Shown: piece after piece, positions 30,787 through 40,064 of the stretch
Position numbering within the stretch: the first letter of the stretch is position 1
Layout: the number at the start of each line of letters is the position of its first letter
Assembly: GCF_001894765.1 (NCBI RefSeq)
Contig: NZ_BCWV01000008.1
Coordinates: 1-64,000 of the forward strand
Reading direction: 5' to 3'
Length of the DNA stretch: 64,000 nucleotides
Source: Rhodococcoides corynebacterioides NBRC 14404
GTDB lineage: Bacteria; Actinomycetota; Actinomycetes; Mycobacteriales; Mycobacteriaceae
Notes under the pieces: generated by a model
The model's input: only the letters and a program-made list of their open reading frames with translations
Told to the model about the DNA's origin: nothing
Database searches by the model: none
Position numbers and translations under genes: made by a program

Positions 30787-31673
30787 GCCGTCTCCCCCGA
30801 CCGCTCGCGGATGTCCTGGACGATGCCGGAGAAGTCGGACCCGCCGTGCTCGCGGGCGTACTCCTCGTACAGCTCGGCCGCGAGCAGACCCATGCGCGCC
30901 GGAACTCCGGTGGCGCGCACCGCATCCGCCGCCAGGCCGAGATCCTTGCGCATCAGGGCCGCGGCGAAACCGGGCGTGTAGTCGTTGTTGGCCGGGGACG
31001 TCGGAACCGGGCCCGGCACCGGGCAATTGGTGGTCAGAGCCCAGCACTGGCCGGATGCGGTGGAGGCCACGTCGAACAGCGCCTGGTTGGTCAGGCCGAG
31101 CTTCTCGCCGAGCACGAACGCCTCGCTGACCGCCACCATGGAGATGCCCAGGATCATGTTGTTGCAGAGCTTGGCCGCCTGCCCGTTGCCGCCCTGACCG
31201 CAGTGCACGACCTTGCGGCCCATGACCTCGAGGAACGGCGTGGCCGCGGCGACGTCCGCGTCGGACCCACCGACCATGAAGGTCAGGGTGCCGGCGGTGG
31301 CACCGCCGACCCCACCGGACACGGGGGCGTCGACGGCGCGGTGCCCGGCCCCCGTCGCGATCTCGGCGGCAGCACGGGCGTCGGCGACGTCGATGGTGGA
31401 CGAGTCGACGAACAGCGTGTCCGGCTCGGCCGCCGGCACGATCTCGGCGTAGCAGTCCAGGACGTGGCGGCCACTCGGCAACATCGTGACGACGACGGAC
31501 GCTCCGGCCACCGCCTCGGCGGCGGAGGCGACGACCGTGACGCCGCTCGCCCGAGCGGCGTCCTGCGACGCGGGCACGGGGTCGAAGCCCCGGACCTCGT
31601 GCCCGGCGGCGACGAGGTTGGCGGCCATGGGTCCACCCATGTGGCCGAGGCCGAGGAAGGCGACAGTGGTCAT
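30783..31673 (-). CDS. mmsB: 3-hydroxyisobutyrate dehydrogenase
   Basis: 296 residues. It oxidises 3-hydroxyisobutyrate to methylmalonate semialdehyde with NAD. The Rossmann motif [15 protein letters not shown] opens the protein; [22 protein letters not shown] is the substrate-binding signature, and the catalytic Lys is in [15 protein letters not shown] 31673 overlaps the hydrolase stop (ATGA). Long in-frame extension upstream is the shadow of the neighbouring gene. Confidence 0.95.
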   Translation of the reverse strand: MTTVAFLGLGHMGGPMAANLVAAGHEVRGFDPVPASQDAARASGVTVVASAAEAVAGASVVVTMLPSGRHVLDCYAEIVPAAEPDTLFVDSSTIDVADARAAAEIATGAGHRAVDAPVSGGVGGATAGTLTFMVGGSDADVAAATPFLEVMGRKVVHCGQGGNGQAAKLCNNMILGISMVAVSEAFVLGEKLGLTNQALFDVASTASGQCWALTTNCPVPGPVPTSPANNDYTPGFAAALMRKDLGLAADAVRATGVPARMGLLAAELYEEYAREHGGSDFSGIVQDIRERSGETA

Positions 31674-32785
31674 GCGGGGGATCCTTCGCGGGTGGCGGGA
31701 GTGAGGGGCTCGGTGCGGGAGGCGAGACCGAGTTCGGCGTCGCCGAGGGGGGCGAAGAAGCGGTCGACGTCGGCCGCGGTCACCTCGGCGAGAGTCGCCG
31801 GCCGCCACGACGGCTGCCGGTCCTTGTCGACGACCTGCGCCCGAATTCCTTCGACCAGATCGGGCGAGTCGAGGGAAGCGACCGACACGCGGTACTCCTC
31901 GTCGAGAACCTCGTCGAGGGACGACGCGGCGGCGGCGCGGCGCAGCGACCGCAACGTGACGACCACGGACGTGGGCGATTTCGACTCGATGGCGTCCGCC
32001 GCGGCGACCGCCTCGTCGACCCCGGAACGCCGGAGGCGAGCGACGATCTCGGCGGCGTCGTCGCCGGTGTAGGCGTCGTCGATCCACGTCCGCTGCGCCG
32101 CGAGGGCCGAGTCGGGCGCGGTGGACGCGAGGGCGAGCGCGGTGTCGACGGTCCCCGTGTGGACCGCCTCGACGAAGGCCTCGAGGTCGGCTGTCGGCAC
32201 GTAGTGATCGGCGAATCCGGCCGCGATGGCGTCCCCGGCCGACATGCGGGCCGTGGTGAGGGCGAGGTGCGTCCCGAGCTCGCCCGGCGTGCGGGCCAGG
32301 AGGTAGGTCCCGCCGACGTCGGGCACGAAGCCGATGCCGACCTCCGGCATCGCGACCTTCGCGGTGTCGGTGACCACGCGGACCGAGGCGTGCGCCGAGA
32401 TGCCCACGCCGCCGCCCATCACCGCGCCGTGCATGATCGCGACGACCGGCTTGGGGTAGCGGTGGATGCGGGCGTTCATCGTGTACTCGTCGCGCCAGAA
32501 CTGTGCCGTGGCCGAGCCGGTGGGCCAGTTCGCGCCGGCCTTGGCCTTGGCGTCGTCGTGGATGGCGACGATGTCCCCACCCGCGCACAGCCCGCGCTCG
32601 CCGTTGCCGGTGATCAGCACGACGCGCACGGCCGGGTCCGCCGCCCAGTCGATCAGGGCGGCGTCGATGGTCCGCACCATCGCGTGGCTGAGCGCGTTGA
32701 TCGCTCGCGGCCGGTTCAGGGTGATCGTCGCGACGCCTCGATCGACGCCGAGGATCACCTCGGGTTCGCTGGGGGTGTCGGTCAT
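31670..32785 (-). CDS. 3-hydroxyisobutyryl-CoA hydrolase
   Basis: 371 residues, the length of HIBCH rather than of ordinary enoyl-CoA hydratases. Crotonase core with [35 protein letters not shown] and [20 protein letters not shown], plus the extra C-terminal helical domain that marks the HIBCH group. It removes CoA to release free 3-hydroxyisobutyrate for MmsB. Start ATG 32785 overlaps the dehydrogenase stop by four bases. Confidence 0.93.
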   Translation of the reverse strand: MTDTPSEPEVILGVDRGVATITLNRPRAINALSHAMVRTIDAALIDWAADPAVRVVLITGNGERGLCAGGDIVAIHDDAKAKAGANWPTGSATAQFWRDEYTMNARIHRYPKPVVAIMHGAVMGGGVGISAHASVRVVTDTAKVAMPEVGIGFVPDVGGTYLLARTPGELGTHLALTTARMSAGDAIAAGFADHYVPTADLEAFVEAVHTGTVDTALALASTAPDSALAAQRTWIDDAYTGDDAAEIVARLRRSGVDEAVAAADAIESKSPTSVVVTLRSLRRAAAASSLDEVLDEEYRVSVASLDSPDLVEGIRAQVVDKDRQPSWRPATLAEVTAADVDRFFAPLGDAELGLASRTEPLTPATREGSPA

Positions 32786-33933
32786 GCCGCGCCCACCACG
32801 GATCGCGCGATGACGAGTCGCATCACTTCGTTGGTTCCTTCCAGGATCTGGTGCACTCGGAGATCGCGCACGATCTTCTCGAGTCCGTACTCGCTGAGAT
32901 AGCCGTATCCGCCGAGCAACTGCAGCGCGTCGTTGGCGACGGCGAATCCGGTGTCGGTGGTGAACTTCTTCGCCATCGCGCAGAGGGACACCTTGTCCGG
33001 GGAATCGGCATCGAGGGCCGCCGCGGCCCGCAGCAGCAGGACGCGGGCGGCCTCGAGATCGGTCCGCATGTCCGCGAGCCGGAACTGCAGGGCCTGGGCG
33101 TCGAGCAGTCGGGCGCCGAAGGCGCGGCGATCGGCGAGATACCGCACCGCGGTGTCGAACGCCGCGGCGGCGCCGCCGAGCGAGCAGGCCGCGATGTTGA
33201 TGCGGCCGCCGTTCAGTCCGTTCATCGCGATGCGAAATCCGTTGCCCTCGCCGCCGAGCAGATGATCCGCCGGCACGCGAACGCCGTCGAGAATCACCTG
33301 CCGGGTCGGCTGGGCGTTCCACCCCATCTTGATCTCGTTGGGGCCGAACGACAGTCCCGCCGTGTCCTTCTCGACGACGAACGCCGAGATGCCCGACGGA
33401 CCGGGGCCACCGGTCCGCGCCATGACGACGTAGACGCCCGACGTTCCGGCGCCGGAGATGAACTGCTTGACTCCGGTCAGCACCCAGTCGTCGCCGTCGC
33501 GGACGGCCTTGGTGGTGAGGGCCGCCGCGTCGGAGCCGGCACCCGGCTCGGTCAGGCAGTAGCTGCCGAGCTCGTCCATCGCGCACAGGGACGGCAGCCA
33601 TCGGCGTCGCTGCTCGTCGCTGCCGTAGGTGTCGATCATCCAGGCGACCATGTTGTGGATGGACAGGTAGGCCGCGACCGACGGGTCACCACCGGCCAGC
33701 TTCTCGAAGATGCGGACGGCGTCGACCCGGCGCAGACCGGAGCCGCCGACGTCCTCGGCGACGTAGATGCCGCCCATGCCGAGCGCCGCCGCCTTACGGA
33801 GGACGTCGACCGGGAAGTGCTTGTCCCGGTCCCACTCCACCGCGTGCGGGGCGAGGAACTCCGCGGCGAAATCGGCGGCCGTGTCGGCGATCGCGCGCTC
33901 GTCCTCGTCGAGCGCGAACAGATCCGAGGTCAC
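32782..33933 (-). CDS. Isobutyryl-CoA dehydrogenase
   Basis: 383 residues. Acyl-CoA dehydrogenase signatures YCLTEPGAGSDAAAL and LQLLGGYGYLSEYGLEKIVRD are present, with the catalytic Glu in the C-terminal QILEGTNEVMR. It oxidises isobutyryl-CoA to methacrylyl-CoA with FAD; the valine-pathway role comes from the neighbours. Four bases separate it from mmsA. Confidence 0.93.
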   Translation of the reverse strand: MTSDLFALDEDERAIADTAADFAAEFLAPHAVEWDRDKHFPVDVLRKAAALGMGGIYVAEDVGGSGLRRVDAVRIFEKLAGGDPSVAAYLSIHNMVAWMIDTYGSDEQRRRWLPSLCAMDELGSYCLTEPGAGSDAAALTTKAVRDGDDWVLTGVKQFISGAGTSGVYVVMARTGGPGPSGISAFVVEKDTAGLSFGPNEIKMGWNAQPTRQVILDGVRVPADHLLGGEGNGFRIAMNGLNGGRINIAACSLGGAAAAFDTAVRYLADRRAFGARLLDAQALQFRLADMRTDLEAARVLLLRAAAALDADSPDKVSLCAMAKKFTTDTGFAVANDALQLLGGYGYLSEYGLEKIVRDLRVHQILEGTNEVMRLVIARSVVGAA

Positions 33934-33937
33934 TCGC

Positions 33938-35476
33938 TCAGTCCATCGTCGGAATGACGAAGTGGTTCTGCGCGACGGCTTCCTTGCGGCCGCTGGGCCA
34001 GCGCTGTGTCACCGTCTTGGTCTTGGTGTAGAAGCGCACCGAATCCGGCCCGTGCTGGTTGAGGTCGCCGAAACCGGACCGCTTCCACCCGCCGAACGTG
34101 TGGTACGCGATCGGCACCGGGATCGGCACGTTGACGCCGACCATGCCGACGTTCACGCGCGCGGTGAAGTCGCGGGCGGTGTCACCGTCTCGGGTGAAGA
34201 TGGCGACGCCGTTGCCGTACTCGTGGGCCGAGGGCAGGCGCAGCGCCTCCTCGTAGTCGGCGGCGCGGACGATCTGCAGGACGGGGCCGAAGATCTCTTC
34301 CTGGTAGATGCGCATCTCCGGCGTCACCTTGTCGAAGAGCGAGGCTCCGGTGAAGAACCCGTTCTCGTGGCCGGCCAGGCTGAATCCGCGGCCGTCGACG
34401 ACGAGGTCGGCGCCCTCGTCGACGCCGATCTGCACGTAGTGGTTCACGCGCTCGACCGCGTCGGCGGACACCAGCGGCCCGAAGTCGCTGGCGGCGTCGT
34501 CGCTACGTCCGACGCTGAGCTTCTCGACACGCTCGACGAGCTTGGCGCGCAACGCCTCGGCCGTCTCCTCGCCGACGGGAACGGCGACCGAGATGGCCAT
34601 GCAGCGCTCACCGGCACTGCCGTAGCCGGCGCCGATGAGAGCGTCGGCCACCTCGTCGAGATCGGCGTCGGGCATGACGATGGCGTGGTTCTTGGCCCCG
34701 CCGAAGCACTGGGCACGCTTGCCGTGCGCGGCGGCGGTCTCGTAGATGTACTGCGCGATCGGGGTGGACCCGACGAAGCCGACGGCGCGGATGCGCTCGT
34801 CGGTCAACAGCGCGTCGACCGCCTCCTTGTCGCCGTTGACGACGGTGAAGATTCCGGGCGGGCCGCCCGCCTCGAGGAACAGCTCCGCCAGGCGCAGCGG
34901 GACGGAGGGGTCACGCTCGGAGGGCTTGAGCACGAACGCGTTACCGCACGCGATGGCGGGCGCGGCCTTCCAGAGCGGAATCATCGCGGGGAAGTTGAAG
35001 GGTGTGATCCCGGCGACCACGCCGAGCGGCTGGCGCATCGAGTAGACGTCGATGCCGGTGCCGGCGCTCTCGGTGAACTCGCCCTTGAGCAGGTGCGGAA
35101 TGCCGGTCGCGAACTCGACGACCTCGAGGCCGCGCTGGATGTCACCCTTGGCGTCCGCCACGGTCTTGCCGTGCTCGGAGGAGAGCAACTGCGCCAGGGA
35201 GTCCATCTCGGCCTGCACCAGGGCGAGGAATCGCATGAGCACACGGGCACGCTTCTGCGGGTTCTGCAGCGCCCATTCACGCTGCGCCGCCTCGGAGTCG
35301 GCGATCGCGTCCGACACCTCCTCGGCCGACGCCAGAGGAACGCGGGCCTGCACGGCACCGGTGTTGGGGTCGAACACGTCGGCGAACCGACCGGAGCGGC
35401 CGGGAGTGTGCTTGCCGCCGACGAAATGCGTCAGTTCGCGGGGTGCGCCGTCGGACGGGGACTGATCGAGAGCCAT
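33938..35476 (-). CDS. mmsA: Methylmalonate-semialdehyde dehydrogenase (CoA-acylating)
   Basis: About 512 residues. It oxidises methylmalonate semialdehyde to propionyl-CoA. The aldehyde dehydrogenase catalytic Cys is in GSAGERCMAISVAV, with the NAD site GFVGSTPIAQYIYE and the family-specific GVVAGITPFNFPAMIPLW. ATG 35476 is chosen because an upstream ATG (35506) overlaps the -10 box and lacks a ribosome-binding site; 35476 has GAAGG eight bases before it. First gene of the five-gene operon. Confidence 0.95.
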   Translation of the reverse strand: MALDQSPSDGAPRELTHFVGGKHTPGRSGRFADVFDPNTGAVQARVPLASAEEVSDAIADSEAAQREWALQNPQKRARVLMRFLALVQAEMDSLAQLLSSEHGKTVADAKGDIQRGLEVVEFATGIPHLLKGEFTESAGTGIDVYSMRQPLGVVAGITPFNFPAMIPLWKAAPAIACGNAFVLKPSERDPSVPLRLAELFLEAGGPPGIFTVVNGDKEAVDALLTDERIRAVGFVGSTPIAQYIYETAAAHGKRAQCFGGAKNHAIVMPDADLDEVADALIGAGYGSAGERCMAISVAVPVGEETAEALRAKLVERVEKLSVGRSDDAASDFGPLVSADAVERVNHYVQIGVDEGADLVVDGRGFSLAGHENGFFTGASLFDKVTPEMRIYQEEIFGPVLQIVRAADYEEALRLPSAHEYGNGVAIFTRDGDTARDFTARVNVGMVGVNVPIPVPIAYHTFGGWKRSGFGDLNQHGPDSVRFYTKTKTVTQRWPSGRKEAVAQNHFVIPTMD

Positions 35477-35504
35477 GGAACCACCTTCGTCGTTGATAGC
35501 GGTC

Positions 35505-35534
35505 ATCCTATGGTTGGACGTCCATGTATGTCTA
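35505..35534 (-). promoter_or_regulatory. Valine operon promoter with operator palindrome in the spacer
   Basis: On the minus strand, -35 TAGACA (35529-35534) and -10 TAGGAT (35505-35510) are 18 bp apart; the start site should be near 35498, about 20 bases before the mmsA ATG. The palindrome TGGACGTCCA (35515-35524) fills the spacer, a position where a bound repressor would block RNA polymerase. It echoes the centre of the MarR dyad at 29363-29372. Confidence 0.65.
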
Positions 35535-35542
35535 CGGCCGGG

Positions 35543-36310
35543 TCAGAATCCGCCCAGCCGCCGGTACAGGGACATCAGCTCCGCCACACCGTCGCGCACG
35601 GCGGACTCCCCCACCTCCGCGGTCCGCAGCGCGGTGAGCAGGGGCCCGTCCTCGAGATCGTCCGGCGCTGCCACGAACGGCACGTCCGGCGGCGCGGGCA
35701 CCACGGTCGCGTCCCCGAAATGATCCGACGGATCGACGAGCGAGACACCGTCGTCCTCGGTGTCGCCGACCAGGGCGTCGACCGACAGACCGCGCAGCAC
35801 CAGTAGCCGAGTCGGATCGGCGTCGATGCGCTCCGCGGTGAGATACGTCAGCGCCGCCGCGTGTTTGCAGGGCGACCCGTGATCGGGACACGAACAGTCG
35901 TATCGCAATTCGGACGCACTCGACGGCAACAGCCACCGACCCAACTCCTGCGGAAGAGCCCCCGAGGCCAGCGTCGTCAGCATTCCCGGTGACCGGCGTA
36001 CGGTCTCGACGACCTCCTCGGTGTCGAACGGATCCAGGGTGGTGACGGTGACGGTGGCGGAGAAGGGCTCGACCTGGCTGCCCTGCACGTCTCCCTCGAT
36101 GCGGCCGGGCAGGACCGCGAGCGAGATCACCTGCCCGTCCCGCGCGTACGTCCGGCCGCGAGCGAGTCGGCCGTCCTCGGCCAGCCCCTCCATGGTCTCG
36201 ACGAATCGCCGTCCCCACCAGGTGGAACCGAACCGGCCGCGCGCCGTGGTCGCCCGCACTCCGTCCTTGACCTTCCGCCGCGGCCCGTAGCCGTCCGTCC
36301 GCGCCATCAC
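35543..36310 (-). CDS. SWIM zinc-finger protein
   Basis: 255 residues. The SWIM finger has Cys139, Cys141, Cys148 and His150 (YDCSCPDHGSPCKHAAAL). The N-terminal half (STWWGRRFVETMEGL, RGRTYARDGQVISL) matches the conserved front part of actinobacterial SWIM proteins. Its start (GTG 36310 or ATG 36307) overlaps the stop of the SNF2 helicase gene, a pairing seen widely in actinobacteria; a shared role in DNA or RNA handling is likely but unproven. Confidence 0.9.
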   Translation of the reverse strand: MMARTDGYGPRRKVKDGVRATTARGRFGSTWWGRRFVETMEGLAEDGRLARGRTYARDGQVISLAVLPGRIEGDVQGSQVEPFSATVTVTTLDPFDTEEVVETVRRSPGMLTTLASGALPQELGRWLLPSSASELRYDCSCPDHGSPCKHAAALTYLTAERIDADPTRLLVLRGLSVDALVGDTEDDGVSLVDPSDHFGDATVVPAPPDVPFVAAPDDLEDGPLLTALRTAEVGESAVRDGVAELMSLYRRLGGF

Positions 36311-39222
36311 TCGCCCACCGCCTCGTCCGAGAGCGACAGCAGGGAGCGGACCTCTCCGGTCGACAGCTCGGTGATCCAGTGCTCACCGGAACCCACGGCC
36401 AGGTCCGCCAGACCCGCCTTGCCCGTGAGGATCTCGTCGATGCGCTCCTCCAGCGTGCCCACGCAGACGAGCTTGCGCACCTGGACGTCTCGACGTTGAC
36501 CGATGCGGAACGCCCGGTCGGTGGCCTGGTTCTCCACGGCCGGGTTCCACCACCGGTCCAGGTGCACGACATGGTTCGCCGCCGTGAGCGTCAGCCCGGT
36601 ACCGCCCGCTTTCACGGTGGCCAGCAGGATCGGCGGCCCGTCGGTCGACTGGAACCGCGCGACCATCTCGTCTCGTCCGCGCTTGCTCACCCCGCCGTGC
36701 AGGAACGGCACCTCGACGTCGAACCGCGCCGCCAGGTACGGCGCGACCATCCGGCCGAAGGCGGCGAACTGCGTGAACACCAACGCCTTCTCCCCGTCGC
36801 CGAGCACGGAATCGAGGATGTCCTCGAGCAACGCCACCTTGCCGGAACGGTGTCGACCCCGCCGAAGCACCGTCGAGCCGTCCGCCAGGAAATGGGCCGG
36901 GTGGTTGCAGACCTGCTTGAGCCGGGTCAGCGCCGCCAGGACGGCACCCTTGCGCTCCATCCCCTCCGCGTCGTCGATCTGCCGCATCGTCTCGTCGACC
37001 ACGGCTTGATAGAGGCTCGCCTGCTCGGCCGTGAGGTTCGTGCGGACCGTCATCTCGAACTTGTCCGGCAGGTCCGCGATGACCGCCTTGTCCGTCTTCA
37101 CCCGCCGCAGCACGAACGGTGCCGTGAGAGAACGCAACCGGGCCAGGGCCTGCTGATCGCCCTCACGCTCGATCGGCACCGCGAATCGCGCGCGGAACAC
37201 CGCCGCACCGCCGAGCAGCCCCGGATTGCAGAAATCGACGATCGACCGCAACTCCTCCAACCGGTTCTCCACGGGCGTTCCCGTCAGCGCGATGCGGTGC
37301 TCGGCCGGCACGGCGCGGGCGGCGCGCGCCTGCGCCGTGCCGCTGTTCTTGACGTGCTGGGCCTCGTCGAGGACCACGCGCCGCCACCGCGCCGCCGACA
37401 ACGCGGCGACGTCGCGGGCGAGCAGCGCGTAGGTGGTGACGACCACGTCGGATGCGGCGATCACCGCCTGCAGGTCGTCCCCCGTGACGCGCCCCGCCCC
37501 GTGATGGACGTGGACGGTGAGATCGGGAACGAACGTCGCCGCCTCGCGAGCCCAGTTGCCGACCACCGACATCGGTGCCACCACGAGCGTCGGCCGACGG
37601 TCCCCTGCGGGTGTCGACGCGCGCTCCGACGCGAGCAGCACGAGGATCTGCAGGGTCTTCCCCAGCCCCATGTCGTCGGCGAGGATCGCCCCGAGCCCCA
37701 GCGAACTCATGAACGCGAGCCACTGCACGCCCCGCTCCTGGTACGGCCGCAGCGTGGCCCGCACGGACGGCGGCACGACGACCGGCTCGGGGCGACGATC
37801 GCCGTCGAGGAGTGCGGCGACCCAGCCGGTCGCGGCGACGTCCGTGACGGGCGCCGGCGGCGGCTCGGCAGCGGCGAGTTGTCCGAGCGCCGACGCCAGC
37901 GGCACCGAACCCGGCGCGCGATGCCGCTCGACGTAGTCGATGGCCCGCGCCAGCACGGCGCCGTCGGCGTGCACCCACTTGCCGCGTACCCGCACCAGGT
38001 CGGCCTTCGACGACGCGAGGCGCGACATCTCCTGCGGAGTCAGCACCATGTCGCCGACGGCCACCTGCCAGTCGTACTCGACCAACCGGTCCAGACCCAC
38101 CGCGGAGTCCTTCGTGGTGGGCGACGGCGGTGCGTCGACGGCCAGACGCATCGAGGTGTCGACGCGCGCCCACTCCCGCGGCAGCAGAACGTCGACTCCG
38201 ACGCTCTGCACGGCGCGCACACCGGACACGACGAAGTCCAGCACCACCTCGGTGGGCAACAGCAGATCCAGCGAGCCCGGCGCGGTGACGACCGACGCGA
38301 GCGGAGGATAGGCGCCCACCGCCTCGGCGAGCGCCCGCACCGCGCTGCGGAACCGAGTGGCATCGGCCACGCCGGCGCCCGGTCGGAGCGAGACCGGTTG
38401 CGGCGCTTCGCCGTCCGGTCGGACGAGAACCTCGAGGCGCCAGAGGGCGGACGGCGCGCTCGTCTCGCTGTCGAACTCGGCGTTCGGGACGTCCTCGGCA
38501 TCCTGGTCGAGATCGTCCGGTTCCACGAGCCGCAGGACCAGGGCCGCGTCCTCGCCCTGCAGACTGTCCCGCCACCGGTCGAGAGCCTGCTCGGATCGCG
38601 TCGACCCGTCGTCGTACGGCTCCTCCTCCACCAGCGCCACGAGCAGCGGATGCCGGACGTCCGGCCGACCGAGGACGTGCCGCACCACGGGGTCCGTGAG
38701 CTCGCCGATCAGGTCGTCGAGGACCGCGGCGGGATCGCCCTCGGCGCGCTGGACCGGCGGCATGGCCGCCAGCAGCTCGGCCCGCCAGCCTCGCTGATGC
38801 TCGTCGCCGAGCAGGCGCCAGCGGAGCCACCAGCGATTCTCGAGCCGCACCTGGTGCGGTACCACTCGACCCGCGCGTGCCCACCGTTCGAGACCGCGGG
38901 TGACCGCGGCCAGATACCGAAGGTCACCGGACAGGGCGGGATGCACGAGCGGGACCCGGCGCAGCAGATCGGCCGCTTCCATCGGCGCGAGTGCGGCCGC
39001 CGGCACGGCCTCCACGCGGTCGGCCGCACCGGCGGCCGCGGGCATGGTCACGGACGCGGTGTGTCGCAGACGCCGGGCCATCACCCGGGCGAGGAAGGGC
39101 GGCAGATCGTCGTGACCCTCTCCACCGTCCCCCTCGGGCCCGTCCCCGTCCGACACCGCACGGTCCTGCCACAGCAGCAGCCCCGAGCCGGGGGTCCAGA
39201 GTCCGTGGAGCACGAGGTCCAT
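36307..39222 (-). CDS. SNF2-family DEAD/DEAH-like helicase
   Basis: About 971 residues. A long N-terminal actinobacterial region (1-485) precedes the two-lobed SNF2 motor: Walker A DDMGLGKT near 523, motif II DEAQ near 620 (VVLDEAQHVKNSGT), TGTPVENRL, and in the second lobe FTQFAAFGRMV, GGTGLTLTAANHVVHLDRWWNPA and the motif VI RIGQRRDVQVRKL. It should translocate on double-stranded DNA using ATP. Substrates are unknown. Start ATG 39222 (MDLVLHGLWTP) is preferred; GTG 39243 is possible. Confidence 0.94.
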   Translation of the reverse strand: MDLVLHGLWTPGSGLLLWQDRAVSDGDGPEGDGGEGHDDLPPFLARVMARRLRHTASVTMPAAAGAADRVEAVPAAALAPMEAADLLRRVPLVHPALSGDLRYLAAVTRGLERWARAGRVVPHQVRLENRWWLRWRLLGDEHQRGWRAELLAAMPPVQRAEGDPAAVLDDLIGELTDPVVRHVLGRPDVRHPLLVALVEEEPYDDGSTRSEQALDRWRDSLQGEDAALVLRLVEPDDLDQDAEDVPNAEFDSETSAPSALWRLEVLVRPDGEAPQPVSLRPGAGVADATRFRSAVRALAEAVGAYPPLASVVTAPGSLDLLLPTEVVLDFVVSGVRAVQSVGVDVLLPREWARVDTSMRLAVDAPPSPTTKDSAVGLDRLVEYDWQVAVGDMVLTPQEMSRLASSKADLVRVRGKWVHADGAVLARAIDYVERHRAPGSVPLASALGQLAAAEPPPAPVTDVAATGWVAALLDGDRRPEPVVVPPSVRATLRPYQERGVQWLAFMSSLGLGAILADDMGLGKTLQILVLLASERASTPAGDRRPTLVVAPMSVVGNWAREAATFVPDLTVHVHHGAGRVTGDDLQAVIAASDVVVTTYALLARDVAALSAARWRRVVLDEAQHVKNSGTAQARAARAVPAEHRIALTGTPVENRLEELRSIVDFCNPGLLGGAAVFRARFAVPIEREGDQQALARLRSLTAPFVLRRVKTDKAVIADLPDKFEMTVRTNLTAEQASLYQAVVDETMRQIDDAEGMERKGAVLAALTRLKQVCNHPAHFLADGSTVLRRGRHRSGKVALLEDILDSVLGDGEKALVFTQFAAFGRMVAPYLAARFDVEVPFLHGGVSKRGRDEMVARFQSTDGPPILLATVKAGGTGLTLTAANHVVHLDRWWNPAVENQATDRAFRIGQRRDVQVRKLVCVGTLEERIDEILTGKAGLADLAVGSGEHWITELSTGEVRSLLSLSDEAVGE

Positions 39223-39274
39223 GAAAGCACCGCCGTCCGACACGGCGATCGACGAGCCTGTCGGTGGCGGCGGG

Positions 39275-39290
39275 CATACTGCGCACCGTG
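39275..39290 (+). promoter_or_regulatory. Possible leaderless start of the HNH lipoprotein gene
   Basis: CATACT at 39275-39280 ends seven bases before GTG 39288. If it is a -10, the transcript would start at the GTG. A TCGACG hexamer at 39249-39254 is 20 bp upstream, too far for a confident -35. Confidence 0.35.
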
Positions 39291-40037
39291 TTCACCCCGC
39301 CCGCCCGCCCCGTGTTCACCCCGCCCCGCCGCCCGCACTCCGGCCCGCCGTTCGCGGCGGTGACGATGCTCGCGGTGCTCGTGTCCGTTCTGGCGGGGTG
39401 CTCGCTGATCGCGCCGGTGGAGCCCGCTCCCGGCAGTCCGCCGGCCTCCGCGCTCGATCAGCTGTTGGCGCAGGTCGCGGTGGTACCGGAGCGCCCGGAC
39501 GTGCCGGGATATCAGCGCAGCTGCAAGCAGGGCGACGCCTGCGTGTTCGGCCCGGCGTGGACCGACGATCACGACGGTCCCGGTGGTCACGACGGCTGCG
39601 GCACGCGGGACAACGTGCTGGCCCTGTCCCTGACCGACCTGCAGTTCCGTCCCGGCACCAACGAGTGCGTGGTGGTGGCGGGGACGCTGGCCGATCCGTA
39701 CAGCGGCGAGGTGCTGCCGTTCACCAAGCAGAACGCGAACGACGTGCAGATCGATCACATCTACCCGCTCGCGGCGGCCTGGGACATGGGCGCCGCGGCG
39801 TGGCCGCTCGAGACGCGGATCCGCTTCGCGAACGATCTCGACGTCAATCTCATGGCGGTGTCCGGCGCGGAGAACCAGGCCAAGAGCGACAAGACGCCGG
39901 CCGACTGGCTGCCGCCCGACCCCGCGTACCACTGCTTCTACGTGGGTCGGTACCTCACGGCGGCGGTGTCCTACGGACTACCCGTCACGGCCGCGGATCG
40001 GGACGCGATGGCGGCGGTGGCACAGGGGTGTCCTTGA
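39288..40037 (+). CDS. Secreted HNH-endonuclease-family lipoprotein (DUF1524)
   Basis: About 249 residues. A signal sequence with the lipobox LVSVLAGC (about residue 38) suggests a lipid-anchored surface protein. The mature part carries the GmrSD-type HNH core: QIDHIYPLAAAWDMGA with the catalytic His, RFANDLDVNLMAVSG and ENQAKSDKTPADWLPP. Extra Cys residues (CKQGDACVFG, DGCGTRDN, ECVVV, HCFYVG) could form disulfides outside the cell. The family is common in actinobacteria and is presumed to cut nucleic acid, not demonstrated here. GTG 39288 start; an imperfect repeat VFTPPARP / VFTPPRRP precedes the signal helix. Confidence 0.85.
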   Translation: MFTPPARPVFTPPRRPHSGPPFAAVTMLAVLVSVLAGCSLIAPVEPAPGSPPASALDQLLAQVAVVPERPDVPGYQRSCKQGDACVFGPAWTDDHDGPGGHDGCGTRDNVLALSLTDLQFRPGTNECVVVAGTLADPYSGEVLPFTKQNANDVQIDHIYPLAAAWDMGAAAWPLETRIRFANDLDVNLMAVSGAENQAKSDKTPADWLPPDPAYHCFYVGRYLTAAVSYGLPVTAADRDAMAAVAQGCP

Positions 40038-40064
40038 TCGTGCAGGGGATTATCGTTGCCGACC

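Noticed and set aside
35477-35506. ATG 35506 as the start of mmsA
   Set aside because: It overlaps the -10 box TAGGAT and lacks a ribosome-binding site; ATG 35476 has both spacing and a site.
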